Shown here one piece after another: positions 34,619 to 45,400 of a DNA stretch of 64,000 nt. How positions within the stretch are numbered: position 1 is the stretch's first letter; every line of letters starts with the position of its first letter. The notes under the pieces were generated by a model that was given only the letters and a program-made list of their open reading frames with translations, was not told where the DNA came from and made no database searches. The position numbers and the translations under genes are program-made. Source of the stretch: Bradyrhizobium liaoningense (GTDB lineage: Bacteria; Pseudomonadota; Alphaproteobacteria; Rhizobiales; Xanthobacteraceae); NCBI RefSeq assembly GCF_018130785.1, contig NZ_JAFCJT010000001.1, forward strand, positions 682,001 to 746,000. The letters run 5' to 3'.

Positions 34619-35560
34619 TCACGCGAAGGCCAGGATCGCAAGCAGGCCGGCGAGCAGCAGCATGGCGCGGCTGTAGACGGTCAGTCCCTCGCCGATATCC
34701 CCGGCAAGCGGATCGCGCGCGCCTTCATTGAGCCAGGGCTCGTCGGTGGTGCTGCCGTGATAGATGCGGGGGCCGCTGAGCCGCACGCCGAGCCCACCCG
34801 CCATCGCCGCTTCCGGCCAGCCGGCATTGGGCGAGCGGTGGCGGCGGGCATCGCGCGTCATGCACGACAGCGCCTCCGATCGCCGCGATGCCAGCAGCAC
34901 GAACATAAAGCCGGTCAGGCGCGCCGGGATGAAGTTTGCGACATCGTCTATGCGCGCCGCGGCCCAGCCAAAAGCTTCGTGGCGTTCGTTGCGATGACCG
35001 ATCATGGAGTCCAGCGTGTTGATCGCCTTGTAGCCTAGAATGCCGGGCAGTCCGAACAGCGCGCCCCAGAACACCGGCGCCACGATACCGTCGGAGGCGT
35101 TCTCGGCGAGGCTCTCGATCGCCGCGCGCGCGATGCCGGCTTCATCGAGCGTTGCGGGATCGCGTCCGACGATGCGCGAAACCGCGTCGCGCGCAGCGGC
35201 GATGTCGCCAGCCCGTAACGGGTTTGCGACGGCCGCCACGTGATCGTGCAGCGAGCGCAAAGCGACCAGCGGCCAGGCCAGCACACCCACCAGTACAATC
35301 TGCACCAAGCCCCAGGGAAGCAGGGACTGAAGCACCCAGCCGAGTGCGACCGAGAGTGCGATCACCAGGAGCGCGCCGGCAAGGCCTGCGGCGCGGCGGA
35401 AGGCCGGCGGATCGGACGAACGATTCCAGCCACTATCGATGGCACCAATCAGCCAGCCCAGCCAGGTCACGGGATGGCCGATCCGCGCGAACAGCCATGA
35501 CGGCCAGCCCAAGAGGGCATCCACCGCCATCGCCACCGCCATCGCCCCCGCAAAACCCAC
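34619..35560 (-). CDS. cbiB: Adenosylcobinamide-phosphate synthase
   Basis: 313 residues, a membrane protein that joins adenosylcobyric acid with aminopropanol phosphate. Hydrophobic segments occur near residues 1-40, 55-100 and at the C-terminus. Family motifs are DALLGWPSWLFARIGHPVTW, SLAENASDGIVAPVFWGALF and AVNxLDSMIGH as AINTLDSMIGHRNERHEAFG. It is the first gene before cobD, with which it overlaps or abuts. Divergent from cobU across a 121-nt gap in which no riboswitch is seen. The Pseudomonas name is cobD. Confidence 0.95.
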   Translation of the reverse strand: MGFAGAMAVAMAVDALLGWPSWLFARIGHPVTWLGWLIGAIDSGWNRSSDPPAFRRAAGLAGALLVIALSVALGWVLQSLLPWGLVQIVLVGVLAWPLVALRSLHDHVAAVANPLRAGDIAAARDAVSRIVGRDPATLDEAGIARAAIESLAENASDGIVAPVFWGALFGLPGILGYKAINTLDSMIGHRNERHEAFGWAAARIDDVANFIPARLTGFMFVLLASRRSEALSCMTRDARRHRSPNAGWPEAAMAGGLGVRLSGPRIYHGSTTDEPWLNEGARDPLAGDIGEGLTVYSRAMLLLAGLLAILAFA

Positions 35561-35681
35561 GCACGCCTCCTGTCCCGCCCCTGTTGCGCAATGCGAAGGC
35601 GGAGCGCAAGCCCCTGCCCGCCTGATTTCGGCTTTGTCTTTGGCCGCGTTTGGTGATTAGTCAGGCCCACAGGAGACCTTT

Positions 35682-36188
35682 ATGGCCGTCATCTTGATCA
35701 CGGGCGGAGCACGATCGGGCAAGAGCGCCCACGCGGAAAAGCGCGCGCGCAGCTTTCCGGGCCAGCCCATCTACATCGCGACGGCCGAGGCGCTCGATGC
35801 CGAAATGGAGGTGCGCATCGCCAAGCATCGAGCCAAGCGCGCGGTCGTCGACTGGATCGAGCGGGAGGTACCACTCGATCTCCTGCAGGCTCTGATCGAG
35901 ACCGATGGCGGCGGCCCAAGGCTGGTGGATTGCCTGACCTTGTGGCTCTCCAACATCATGCATGCGGGGCGTGACTGGGAACACGAACTCATGAAGCTCG
36001 CCGCTTTCATGGGCGGCCAGAAGAGCCCCGTCATTTTCGTCACCAACGAGGTCGGCCTCGGCATCGTGCCCGACAACGCGCTGGCGCGCAGCTATCGCGA
36101 CGCCGCCGGAATCATGAACCAGGTCATCGCGGCGGTTTCCGACGAAGTCGAGTTCGTCGTCGCCGGCCTGCCGATGAAACTGAAATGA
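35682..36188 (+). CDS. cobU: Bifunctional adenosylcobinamide kinase / adenosylcobinamide-phosphate guanylyltransferase
   Basis: 168 residues. It phosphorylates adenosylcobinamide and then adds GMP. The Walker A motif is LITGGARSGKSAHAEKRA near the start; WIEREVPLDL, VDCLTLWLSNIM and TNEVGLGIVPDNALAR are conserved. AGGAG lies upstream of the ATG. The stop overlaps cobS by 4 nt. The Pseudomonas name is cobP. Confidence 0.95.
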   Translation: MAVILITGGARSGKSAHAEKRARSFPGQPIYIATAEALDAEMEVRIAKHRAKRAVVDWIEREVPLDLLQALIETDGGGPRLVDCLTLWLSNIMHAGRDWEHELMKLAAFMGGQKSPVIFVTNEVGLGIVPDNALARSYRDAAGIMNQVIAAVSDEVEFVVAGLPMKLK

Positions 36189-36967
36189 TGCCGCCCGCCG
36201 AACTCTTGCGGGACCTCGTTGCCGATCTCAGGATGGCGGCATCGTTCGTGACGATCCTGCCCGTGGCATCGTCGAAGCCCGCAGCCGACGGCGCCGTGGC
36301 GCGCGCGACCTGGGCGCTTCCTCTCGCCGGGCTGCTGGTCGGCGTTGCCGGAGCTTTGGTCTACAAGATCGCCAGCCGGTTCGGACTGACACCGAACCTT
36401 TCCGCCCTGCTCACGCTGGCCACGACCGCGCTCATCACCGGCGCGCTGCATGAGGACGGCCTTGCCGATACCGCCGACGGGCTCGGCGGCGGCCGGACGC
36501 GGGAACGCAAGCTCGAGATCATGCGCGACAGCCGGATCGGCACCTATGGCGTCTGCGCGCTCATCCTGTCGTTCGGTCTGCGCTGGAGCGCACTCGCGGC
36601 GATCGCCAATCCCTGGGCCGTCGCGCTCGCGCTGTGCGCCGCGCACACTGCCGCCCGCGCGGGCGTGCCGGCTTTCATGTCGCTGGTCCCGCCGGCACGA
36701 CCTGATGGACTGTCGGCAGGCGCGGGAGCGCCGCCGGGCCGCAGCGTCGCCATCGCCTTCGCTGTCGGAACGCTCGCCCTCGCGCTCGCGCTCGGGCCGG
36801 GCAAGGCGCTCGTCAGCCTGATCCTGCTGTCCCTCGCCGGCTTGATGCTCGCGCACCTTGCCATCCGCCAGATCGGCGGACAGACCGGCGACATCCTCGG
36901 CGCATTCGAGCAGATCGGCGAGATCCTCATCCTGCTGGTGGCGGCATCCTTCCGGGTGGGAGGCTGA
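36185..36967 (+). CDS. cobS: Adenosylcobinamide-GDP ribazoletransferase (cobalamin synthase)
   Basis: 260 residues with several membrane helices. It joins adenosylcobinamide-GDP and alpha-ribazole(-phosphate), the last assembly step. The diagnostic stretch is HEDGLADTADGLGGG followed by EIMRDSRIGTYGVCALIL. It follows cobU with ATGA overlap and lies 4 nt before bluB. This is cobS in the Salmonella scheme (cobV in Pseudomonas) and is not the chelatase subunit CobS. Confidence 0.94.
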   Translation: MMPPAELLRDLVADLRMAASFVTILPVASSKPAADGAVARATWALPLAGLLVGVAGALVYKIASRFGLTPNLSALLTLATTALITGALHEDGLADTADGLGGGRTRERKLEIMRDSRIGTYGVCALILSFGLRWSALAAIANPWAVALALCAAHTAARAGVPAFMSLVPPARPDGLSAGAGAPPGRSVAIAFAVGTLALALALGPGKALVSLILLSLAGLMLAHLAIRQIGGQTGDILGAFEQIGEILILLVAASFRVGG

Positions 36968-36971
36968 TCTC

Positions 36972-37604
36972 ATGGTCGAGTTCGACGACACCTTCCGTCA
37001 GCACCTGCACGAGCTGTTCGTGTGGCGCCGCGACGTGCGCCGCTTTCGCAGCGATCCGCTGCCGGCCGGCGCCATCGATCGCCTGATCGAGACCGCCTGT
37101 CTCTCGCCCTCGGTCGGCCTGAGCCAGCCCTGGCGCTTCGTTGTCGTTGAAGATGCCGCACGCCGCCGCGACGTGATCGACGACTTCAAGGCATGCAACG
37201 CCGATGCGCTGAATTGCTATTCCGGCGAGCGCGCCGCGCGCTATGCCACGCTAAAGCTGTCGGGTCTCGAACAGGCGCCCGGCCACCTCGCCGTGTTCGC
37301 GGACAAGGCGACCGACATCGGCCACGGCCTCGGCCGCGCGACCATGCCGGAGACGACGGAATATTCCGTGGTTGCCGCGATCACCGCGATGTGGCTCGCC
37401 GCGCGCGCCAACGGCATCGGCCTCGGCTGGGTGTCGATCCTGAACCCGGCGCGCATTCACGCCGTTCTCGACGTGCCCGATACCTGGAAGTTCATCGCCT
37501 ATCTCTGCATCGGCTATCCCGAGGCCGAGTGCGACCAGCCCGAGCTCGAGCAGGCGAAATGGGAGCACCGGCGCGGCGCGGAGGAGTTTACGTTGCGGCG
37601 CTAG
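36972..37604 (+). CDS. bluB: 5,6-dimethylbenzimidazole synthase
   Basis: 210 residues, a nitroreductase-fold flavin-destroying enzyme that turns FMN and O2 into dimethylbenzimidazole, the lower ligand of cobalamin. Seen features are FVWRRDVRRFRSDPLP, the SVGLSQPWRFVVVEDAARR core, and ARANGIGLGWVSIL. It is the last gene of cobU-cobS-bluB. Its presence means the organism can make true B12 rather than a pseudocobalamin. Confidence 0.95.
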   Translation: MVEFDDTFRQHLHELFVWRRDVRRFRSDPLPAGAIDRLIETACLSPSVGLSQPWRFVVVEDAARRRDVIDDFKACNADALNCYSGERAARYATLKLSGLEQAPGHLAVFADKATDIGHGLGRATMPETTEYSVVAAITAMWLAARANGIGLGWVSILNPARIHAVLDVPDTWKFIAYLCIGYPEAECDQPELEQAKWEHRRGAEEFTLRR

Positions 37605-37628
37605 CAGCCGCGCCCCGCTCCATCCTCT

Positions 37629-37743
37629 GTCATTGCGAGCGTTGCGAAGCAATCCAGGCTGCCTCCGCGGAGGGATTCTGGATTGCTTCGTCGCACCAGC
37701 GCAAAATTGCTTTGCAATTTTGTCGCGGGCTCCTCGCAATGAC
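37629..37743. repeat. Intergenic palindromic repeat element
   Basis: A 115-nt element bounded by GTCATTGCGAG and CTCGCAATGAC (perfect 11-nt inverted ends). It contains two inner hairpins: GAAGCAATCCAG paired with CTGGATTGCTTC, and CAAAATTGC-TTT-GCAATTTTG. It fills the gap between the convergent bluB and tpsB genes. Elements with GCGAAGCAATCCA cores are frequent dispersed repeats in Bradyrhizobium genomes; copy number cannot be judged from one window. Its stems could also act as a bidirectional transcript end. Confidence 0.75.
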
Positions 37744-37767
37744 GACGGAGAGAGAGGCGGCTTGTCG

Positions 37768-39474
37768 CTACGACCTGCTCTTGCCGGCCACGGCCGCCAC
37801 AGGCGCAGGGCTCTCCTGTTTCTGGAACATCAACAACGGCCGGAAAATGACGCGGCCATAGGCCTCGTAATGGTTCTGGGTCGAGACGGCCATCTTCAAC
37901 GGCGTCGCGTAATTTGCCTCGAACGTCATGAACGACGCATAGGTCCATGAGAAGCCGACGCCGACCGAACCCAGCTCGGTGACCCCCGGGAATGTCGAAT
38001 AGACCGCACCCCAGTCGGTGAAGATGTAGGTGTCAAAGCCCTTCAGCCATTGCGACCAGTTGTAGTGCAGCTCGGCGTTGAAATAGTAGCCGCTGTCGCC
38101 GGAAGCCGAGTTGGAGGGATAGCCGCGTACGGTGGTCGGACCGCCGATCGAGAAGACCTGGTCGCCCGGCAGCAGCTTTTCCTGCGTGTATTGCCAGCTC
38201 GCCAGCACGTTGGCGCTGAAATTTGCCGGCCCCGCGGCGCTGGTCGCGAACAGCGAGCCGGTATAGGTGTTGAACGTGCGGTTGTTGCTGAGCACATGGT
38301 CTTGCCACTCGATGTAGTTCACCGCCGGTGAGACCGTGATTGAATAGGCGTTGCCGGACTTCGTCACGGAGAGCCCGGCAGTGGCCTTGTCGTAATGGTC
38401 GTTGGTCACGTCGACCGTGGCGAAGCGGCTCACCGTCTTGCCCTCGGTCTCGGCGGCGTTGAACAGCACCAGCCAGTCCTGGGTCACCCAGAGCGGCTGG
38501 CTGAAATTGACCGCGGCCTGGCTCGAGCGTCCGGTGACGTCGAGCGCGACGAACGGCCCCTGGATGATCTTGATCTTGCCCTCAGTGTAGCTGACGCCGA
38601 CGCGGCCGCCCCAGGGATTGACCGGAATATTGTAGGCGACGTTGCCGTTGAGATTGCCGTCGGAGCGGACGCCGTAGAAGGTCAGGCGGTCGTCGACGCC
38701 GAACAGGCCGTGGCGCTTGTAGAATGCGCCACCCTCCCAACGCCCGGTGTTCTCGACGCCCTGGTTGTCGGTGAAGAGCTGCAGGGTGTCGACCGGCGGC
38801 TCGATCACCGCGAACTGGAGATCGGTCAGGCCGAAGCTCGTGCCGGGCTGGAGCAGCGCCTTGATCTGCACGTCGTTGGTCCGGTTGAACCAGATCACGT
38901 CGCGATTGAGCTTTGGAACGTCGAGGACCTCGCCTTCGGGCTCGCCAACGCGCTGAAGGATGTAGTCGGTGCGGGTCTGCTTGTTGCCCTCGATGGTCGT
39001 CTTCTGGAGCCGACCTTCGGTCAGCTTGATGCGGACGACCCCGCCCTTGGCATCCTGATCCGGCAGCGTCGCGATGCCGGTGACGATGCCGCGCTCGGTG
39101 TAGATGGCGTTGATGTCGGCAACGAGCTGCAACAGCGCGGCGATGTCGACGTCCTTGCCGACATACCTCTTCGCGATCTCGTCGAGCTCCGCTGGCGTGA
39201 TGAACTTCGAGGAATCGAACTCGACCTTGCGCAGGCGGAATTTCGGCCCGCCCGGCTTCAGCAGCTGGGACTTCTCCCGCTCGCCGCCGATCACCGCAGG
39301 ACCGGTGAGCTTGGGCGGCGCACTCTGCTGCTCGAGCTGGCGGCGCTGCCGGTCGATGTCGTTCTGGATCACGCCGGGATTGATCGACTGGGCGTGCGCA
39401 GATGCGATGCAGCAAGCTGCAAGCCCGCCCCCCAACGCTGCCCCCCAAATCCGCATCCCGAATCTCGTTACCAT
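37768..39474 (-). CDS. Two-partner secretion outer-membrane transporter (TpsB; ShlB/FhaC/HecB family)
   Basis: 568 residues. A signal peptide ends ASAHAQ near residue 29. A POTRA region follows (FRLRKVEFDSSKFITPAELD, GVVRIKLTEGRLQKTTIEGN), then a 16-strand-type barrel. The conserved loop motif VRGYPSNSASGDSGYY is present, as in all Omp85/TpsB porins. The final strand ends near YGRVIFRPLLMF, and a 17-residue tail follows. It moves the TpsA partner across the outer membrane. Its ATG overlaps the adhesin stop by 7 nt (ATGGTAA), so the pair is translationally coupled and the order is A then B. Confidence 0.92.
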   Translation of the reverse strand: MVTRFGMRIWGAALGGGLAACCIASAHAQSINPGVIQNDIDRQRRQLEQQSAPPKLTGPAVIGGEREKSQLLKPGGPKFRLRKVEFDSSKFITPAELDEIAKRYVGKDVDIAALLQLVADINAIYTERGIVTGIATLPDQDAKGGVVRIKLTEGRLQKTTIEGNKQTRTDYILQRVGEPEGEVLDVPKLNRDVIWFNRTNDVQIKALLQPGTSFGLTDLQFAVIEPPVDTLQLFTDNQGVENTGRWEGGAFYKRHGLFGVDDRLTFYGVRSDGNLNGNVAYNIPVNPWGGRVGVSYTEGKIKIIQGPFVALDVTGRSSQAAVNFSQPLWVTQDWLVLFNAAETEGKTVSRFATVDVTNDHYDKATAGLSVTKSGNAYSITVSPAVNYIEWQDHVLSNNRTFNTYTGSLFATSAAGPANFSANVLASWQYTQEKLLPGDQVFSIGGPTTVRGYPSNSASGDSGYYFNAELHYNWSQWLKGFDTYIFTDWGAVYSTFPGVTELGSVGVGFSWTYASFMTFEANYATPLKMAVSTQNHYEAYGRVIFRPLLMFQKQESPAPVAAVAGKSRS

Positions 39475-42400
39475 GCCTGCGCGAGACGGCCAACGGCCGG
39501 CTTCGCTGTCTCAACCGCCGCGTCCTTCCAGCCCGGACGACCCGTGCGCTGCCCGTGACGGCGCAGCTTGCGCAGGTCGCTCAGTCCCTCGATGTTGACG
39601 GCGGGACCAGAGCCGATGGTCTCGACCGGACGCGGCGTCAGCAGTGCGTCGAGCCGCGCCTGGCCGGAGAGCCCCAGCAAATAGAACGTCCCGCCGTCCT
39701 TCTTCGCCAGCCAGGTCTCGATGCTCTCCTTACCCTCGCCGTCGACCGCGATGTTGCGCACCATGCTGGCGCCAGTGAAGTCGTAGCAGCAGGTGTGGCC
39801 CGGCCCGTAATTGGTGACGGTGGCCGAGACGCCGTCGGTGTAGAACACCACATAGGCGTTGCTGACATTGGCGTTGCCGATCTGGCTCATCGTGAACACG
39901 CCGCCCGGCTGGTAAAGCTGGAGCGTCGGCCCGTTGGTCGGCGCCAGCGTCCGGTTGTTCAGGAACACCTGCTGGGTGGCGGTGGTGAGCACGAGCTGGC
40001 CCGGGACATAGCCGTTCAGGATCGTGACGGCGTGAGCGTCAGTCCAGAAGTTCGCGTCCACCACCCTGAACTGGTTGACGATGATGCTGTCCGGGTCGAT
40101 CGAGATGTTGGCGGATTTCGCGACGCCGCCATTATAGCCGGTGATGTTCATGATCAGCGGGACCGCCGGGTTCGAACGGATCTGCTCGCCCCTGACGTTG
40201 ATCGTATCTGCCGCGAGGTCGAGCTCCCTCACGACGCTGACCCAGTTGATCGTCAGGTCACCCGACGACGTCATCTTGACGATGTCGCCACTGATCCGGT
40301 CGAACGAGACCGATCCAGCCACATCGAAGCGCGTCGCGCCGTTGGCGGTGATCGATCCGCCGCGGAGCGAGCCCGTGTCGGACTTGACGTTGAGGTCGCC
40401 GGCATCACCCGGGATACCCGTCGTGGTGAGCTGGCTGAAGACGACGTCGTTGACGGCATGCAGGGTCTGCGTACCGCCGCTGATGGCGGTGCCAACGGTG
40501 ATCCCTCCGGCCGTCGCGGTGACGTCGAGCGTGCCGCCCACGTTGAGGTTATCCCAATGAACGACGGTGCCGCTCAGGGCTGCGTTACCGGTTGTAGCCG
40601 TGAGGTTATGACCGGTGTTGGTCCCCGCCGCGATCAGCCTCGCCGAGCCATGGGCCGAGACCGAGCCCAGCGTCGGCACGCCGCCAGCCATCACCGTCTG
40701 CGCCAGGATGATGCCGTTGTCCGCGTTGACGTTGATGCTGCCGGCATCGCCGTTGATGCCCGTCGTCGTCAGCGCGTTGAACGTCACGTTGTCATGGGCG
40801 TGGATGGTCTGCGTGCCGCCGCTCTGCGCCGTCTGGAACGAGATGCTGCCCTGGCCTGATGTCACGCCCAGCGTCGTGCCGACATTGAGGACATTCCAGT
40901 TGACCGGGCCGCTCGCGGTCAGCAGGCCCGAGCCGGTCGTGGCGGCGAGCGTGTTGCCGGTGATGGTCGTGGCGGCAAGCAGCGTCGCCGAACCGTTGGC
41001 CGAGACCGAGCCCTGGCTCGTCACGCCGCCAGACGTCACCGTCTGCGCCAGGATGAAGCCATTGTCCGCGGTGACGTTGATGTTGCCGGCATCGCCGCTA
41101 TTGCCGGTGGCCGCAAGCGACTTGAACGTCACGTTCTCGCTGGCATGGACCGTCTGCGAACCGCTGCTGTCGGCGGTGCCGATGACGATGCTGCCATTGT
41201 TCGTGACGGCGCGGAAAGACCCGCTCGCACCGGTCGCGGTGCCCGCCACCACCTGGTCGAGCGTCAGGCCGCCCGTGCCGATGATGTCCACGCTGCCCTT
41301 CACCGCCGACAACAGGCTTGCCTCGGTGTCGGTGAGCGCCTTGACGTAGATGTCGCCGGCACTCGCGCTCGCCGACAGCCGCACGGCGTTGAAGGCAATC
41401 CGGTTCGCCGCGCTGCCGATGCCGTTCGATCCGCTCAGCGACAGTTCGGCGCCCGCGCCGGAGGTGACGAACTTGGTCTGCCCGTCGCCATTGTCGATGA
41501 TCGCGCCGAGCGAGGCGACGCCGCCGGCGGTGACGATGATCGACGGTGCGTTCGAGGCGGCCGCATAGGACAGCGACGAATTCAGCTGGCCGATCGTCGC
41601 ATCGCCCGTGGTGGTCACCGAGATCAATCCGGCCGCGTTGATGGCCGAATAGGCGCCCATCGACAGCGTCGCGGCGACCAGGGTCACGCCGTTCGAGCTG
41701 CTGGTCGCAACCACCGGCGCCGCGCTGGTGCCGGCTGTGAAAGTCATGCCGCGGTTGGCGAGCAGCTGCATCAGGCCGCCGCTGGTGATGTCGGCATTGA
41801 TGGTGAGCGCGCCGCGCGCAGCGTTCAGCGTCAGCGCACCGCCGGCCGTCAGCGTCCCGGAGGGGCCGCTGGTGCCGACCACGAGGTCGCCGGTGACGGC
41901 GAGGAGGCTGAGGTCCCCGACCGCCGAGCCGGTCACCGCGCCCGAGATGTTCACCTGGAGCGGCTGGAAGGTCGTCCCGTTGAAGCCGATGCTGCCGCCG
42001 GCGCGCAGATCGAGGTCGGCGCCCAGGATATGGATCGCCGAACGGTCGGTGAAGTCGGCTTCGGCGTAGATGCTGCCAGTCGCGGCGAACTGGATCGCAT
42101 TGCCCGCTGCGATGTTGCCGAGGATGAGATCGCCGGTGGTCTGCTTCAGGTAGATGCCCTGCGCCGACGAGACCTGGTCGAGCTGGTCGTTACCCGGGTC
42201 AGTGAACGCGATCTGGAGCGCGTTCGAGCTGGAGCCCACATTGCCGTGCTCGGCGATCAGGGTCAGGTTGCCGATGTCGCCGGAGATCACGGCCCCGCTC
42301 GCATTTGCCGCGATACTGTTGACGGCGTCGAGCTTGACGTCGCCGCGGCCGGTCACCTGGATGCCATTGGCCTGCGCCGCCGTGATCGGGCCGTAATTGG

Positions 42401-45400
42401 CGGTGACGCCGCCGAGCGCGAGGCTGTTCTTGCTGCCGAGATAGACGTTCGTCAGCGCCTTGGCCGAGATCGCGATCGGGTTGTCGACGACAACGAGGTT
42501 CTGCTGCGACAGGCTGACCGTATAGGTCGTGACGTGGGTGGTCGGATCCGTGACCGCGCCGACGGTGAGCTGGCCGGGACCGGCGGTGGCGAGCAATCCC
42601 CTTTGCTCCGGCGTCAGCGACGAGGAATCGACGCTGGTGAAGGTGAAGGTCTGGGGCGCGGCCGAATTGCCGACCGAGCCGCGCGGCGCGTAGAGCATGA
42701 TCTGGTTCGCGCTGACATTGGCCACGACATTCTCGTCGATCGGCGGCGGCGCCGCGCCGACGGCCGACGACGACACGGTGTAGGCGAGCTGGCTCTGCGT
42801 CCACTGCGAGCCCGCGGTGATGATGCTGTAGACCCGCTCGGTCGATGCGAGCGTGTAGCTGTAGCTCGCGTTGTAGGCGTCCAGCGCGGTCTGCAGCGCC
42901 GTGTTGCTCGGCATGCGCTGGTTCGCTGTCGGAACGCCGTCGAACAGCTTGGTGAACAGGGTCGTCGACAGCGAGCTGCCGAACAGCGTCCCCAGCGGAT
43001 CTGAGGGTACGCTGCCGAGCAACGTCGTCAGCGAGGTCTTGAGCTCGTCGGTCGTGATCTTGCCGAGCAGGAACTGATCCCTCAGGAATCGCGTCGTCGC
43101 CTCGTTCTTCATCTGCGTCGTCGTGACATCGGCGGGATCAATGCCGAGCTTGGCGGCCACCTGCGCCCGCAGCACCGTCTGCCCCACCGACGTCGGGTTG
43201 TAGGTGCTGCCGTTCGGGAAGGCGATGTTCTTGAGCTGGAAGTAATCGTTGTAGGCCGACGTCACCATGGACTGGTAGCTGTTGACGGCGTTGGTGGCTG
43301 CGTTGCCGCTGAGCAGGTCGAGGCTCGTCCAGACGCTCTGGAGGTGATCGCTCTGCGCCTGGGTCAGGCCAACCGCCGCCCGGCCGTTCAGAATGCTGGC
43401 CTGATTACCGTCGGAGCCGGCCGCCTCAAGGAAAACCGGCCCGCCCGTCGACTGGATCGTGCCGAGGCGCAGATCGCCCTTGGACTGGATGATGTAGGTG
43501 CCGGTCGCCGAGGCGCTGTCGAGAACGCCGCCATCGACGGCGCCGCTCGCCTGAATCGTGCCCGTCGCCTGGATCACCAGAGGGTTGATGTTGGTCAGGG
43601 TGGAGGCGCCGTTGACGACGGCGCTCGTCGCGCCGATCGCACCGGAGGTGGAGTTGATCTCGATGTTCTTGCCGATCACGACGGGTGTCGCGACGTTGTA
43701 GGCGGAGGCCGAGTTGATGTCGCCCGTTGCAGACAGGAAGACGTTGCCCTGCGGCGTGGCGCCTGCCGAATTCACCTTGACCTGGTTGATCGACAGCGCG
43801 CCGATCGCGGAGATCGCGATGTCGCGGTCGATCGAGCTGGCGGTCAGGCTGCCGCCATAGAGCTGCACCTGGACGGGCGCCTTGGTGGTGCCGAGCGTGC
43901 CGATGCCGCCGTCACCCCGAAGCGTCACGCTCGTCCCAGAGATCACCGGGTTGTTGGCATTGGCGCCGACCGTAATGGACGAGTTGGCGCCGGTCGCGGC
44001 GAGCGTCGTCGCCCCCTGCTGGTTGTTGATCGACCCGTTGATGACGATGCCGGAGGTCGAATTGACCACGACGTCGCTGCTACTGCCGCCGATGAACTTG
44101 ATGTTGATCGGGTTCGACGCCTTGACCGTGTTGGTCAGCGTGAGCGTCAGGTGATCATAGATCGCCTGGTACCAGTTGTACTGTGCATCCGCGCCGCAGC
44201 ACGCGTTGGAATGGGTGTTGAGTCCAACGGGGCTCCCATCCGGGTTCACGCCTCCCGCCCAGTGATAGCTGCCTGTGGCGGTGGTGACTTTCTGATAGTT
44301 GCTGCTCTGCGTGCCGGAAACCAGGTTGGTCGAGCGGGTCCAGTTCTCGCCGGTGACCTGATTGGGCGTGAAGCTCCAGCCGTAGTCGAACTGCGTGCTG
44401 GTGGGTAGACGATCCAGCGTCGCGGTGTCGACCCATTGATAGAGCATGTTCTCCTGCGTCGCGTACTGGACGCCCGCCGTACCGGTCCTGGCCGTAAGCA
44501 TCGACGGGTCGATCGCGGCCGCAGTGACACTGTTGGTCTCGTACCGCGACACCTGCTGGCTGCTTGCAGCCTTGGGATCGTAGACCCACCACGTCGTCTT
44601 CCCCTTGAGCTGGTCGACGATCTCGACCACGCTCTGGGCAGTGACGCTGGTATTGATGGTGTTGGTGACGAGCTGGAGCCCGCTGGTGTTGTTGACGGTG
44701 ACCGTGCCGGCGCCGCCTTTGATCTCGATGTTGCCCTGGGTCTGGGTGCTGTCGGTCGAGGTCGAGATGATCTTGCCGTTGAGGTAGACGTAGCCGCCGG
44801 CGCCCTGCGCCACGCCATTCAGGATGAGCTGGTCGGTGAGAGCGTTGTACCTGACGCCGATCTTGGCGTCGCCGCTGGCCGACGCCGTCACGGAGCCCGA
44901 GATGTCGTAATAGACGCCGTTCCGCGCATTGGCCTGGGCCGCGGCAAAATCCGCTCCGCCGTTGCGGTTCTTGAGGCCGTTGCTGCCATAGATGGCATCG
45001 TACGCCGCGGCGCCGATGTTGACCGAGTAATTGCTGCTCGAGCCGGCCTGGATGGTTCCGTTGATGTTGATCACCGACGCCGAGATGATGACCGCCTGAC
45101 CGCTGATGGTCCGGGTGGCTGTCGCGGTGGCCGGCGCATCTGCGGTCTTCGGCGTGATCGCATCCGGCTGGATGTTGATCACCTGGAAGAAGCCCGAGCT
45201 GTCGCAGTCTGACGCACAGTTGAACGGCGTCTTGTACGGACCGCTATCGGTGTAGACGTTGCGGCCGTCATAAGTCGTTTTCTTCCACTGCGCGAGCACG
45301 ACATTGGTCGAGTCCTGCGACTGCCCCTCGATGATCTTGAGGGTCGGGACGTCAGGCACGCTGCCGGCATCGGGAGTGCTGGTGTTCCCAGGCGTACCCC

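Noticed and set aside
35561..35681. Possible fourth riboswitch in the cbiB-cobU divergent gap
   Set aside because: The 121-nt gap lacks the B12 box, the GCCACTG element and the CCCGCNACTGT core on both strands.
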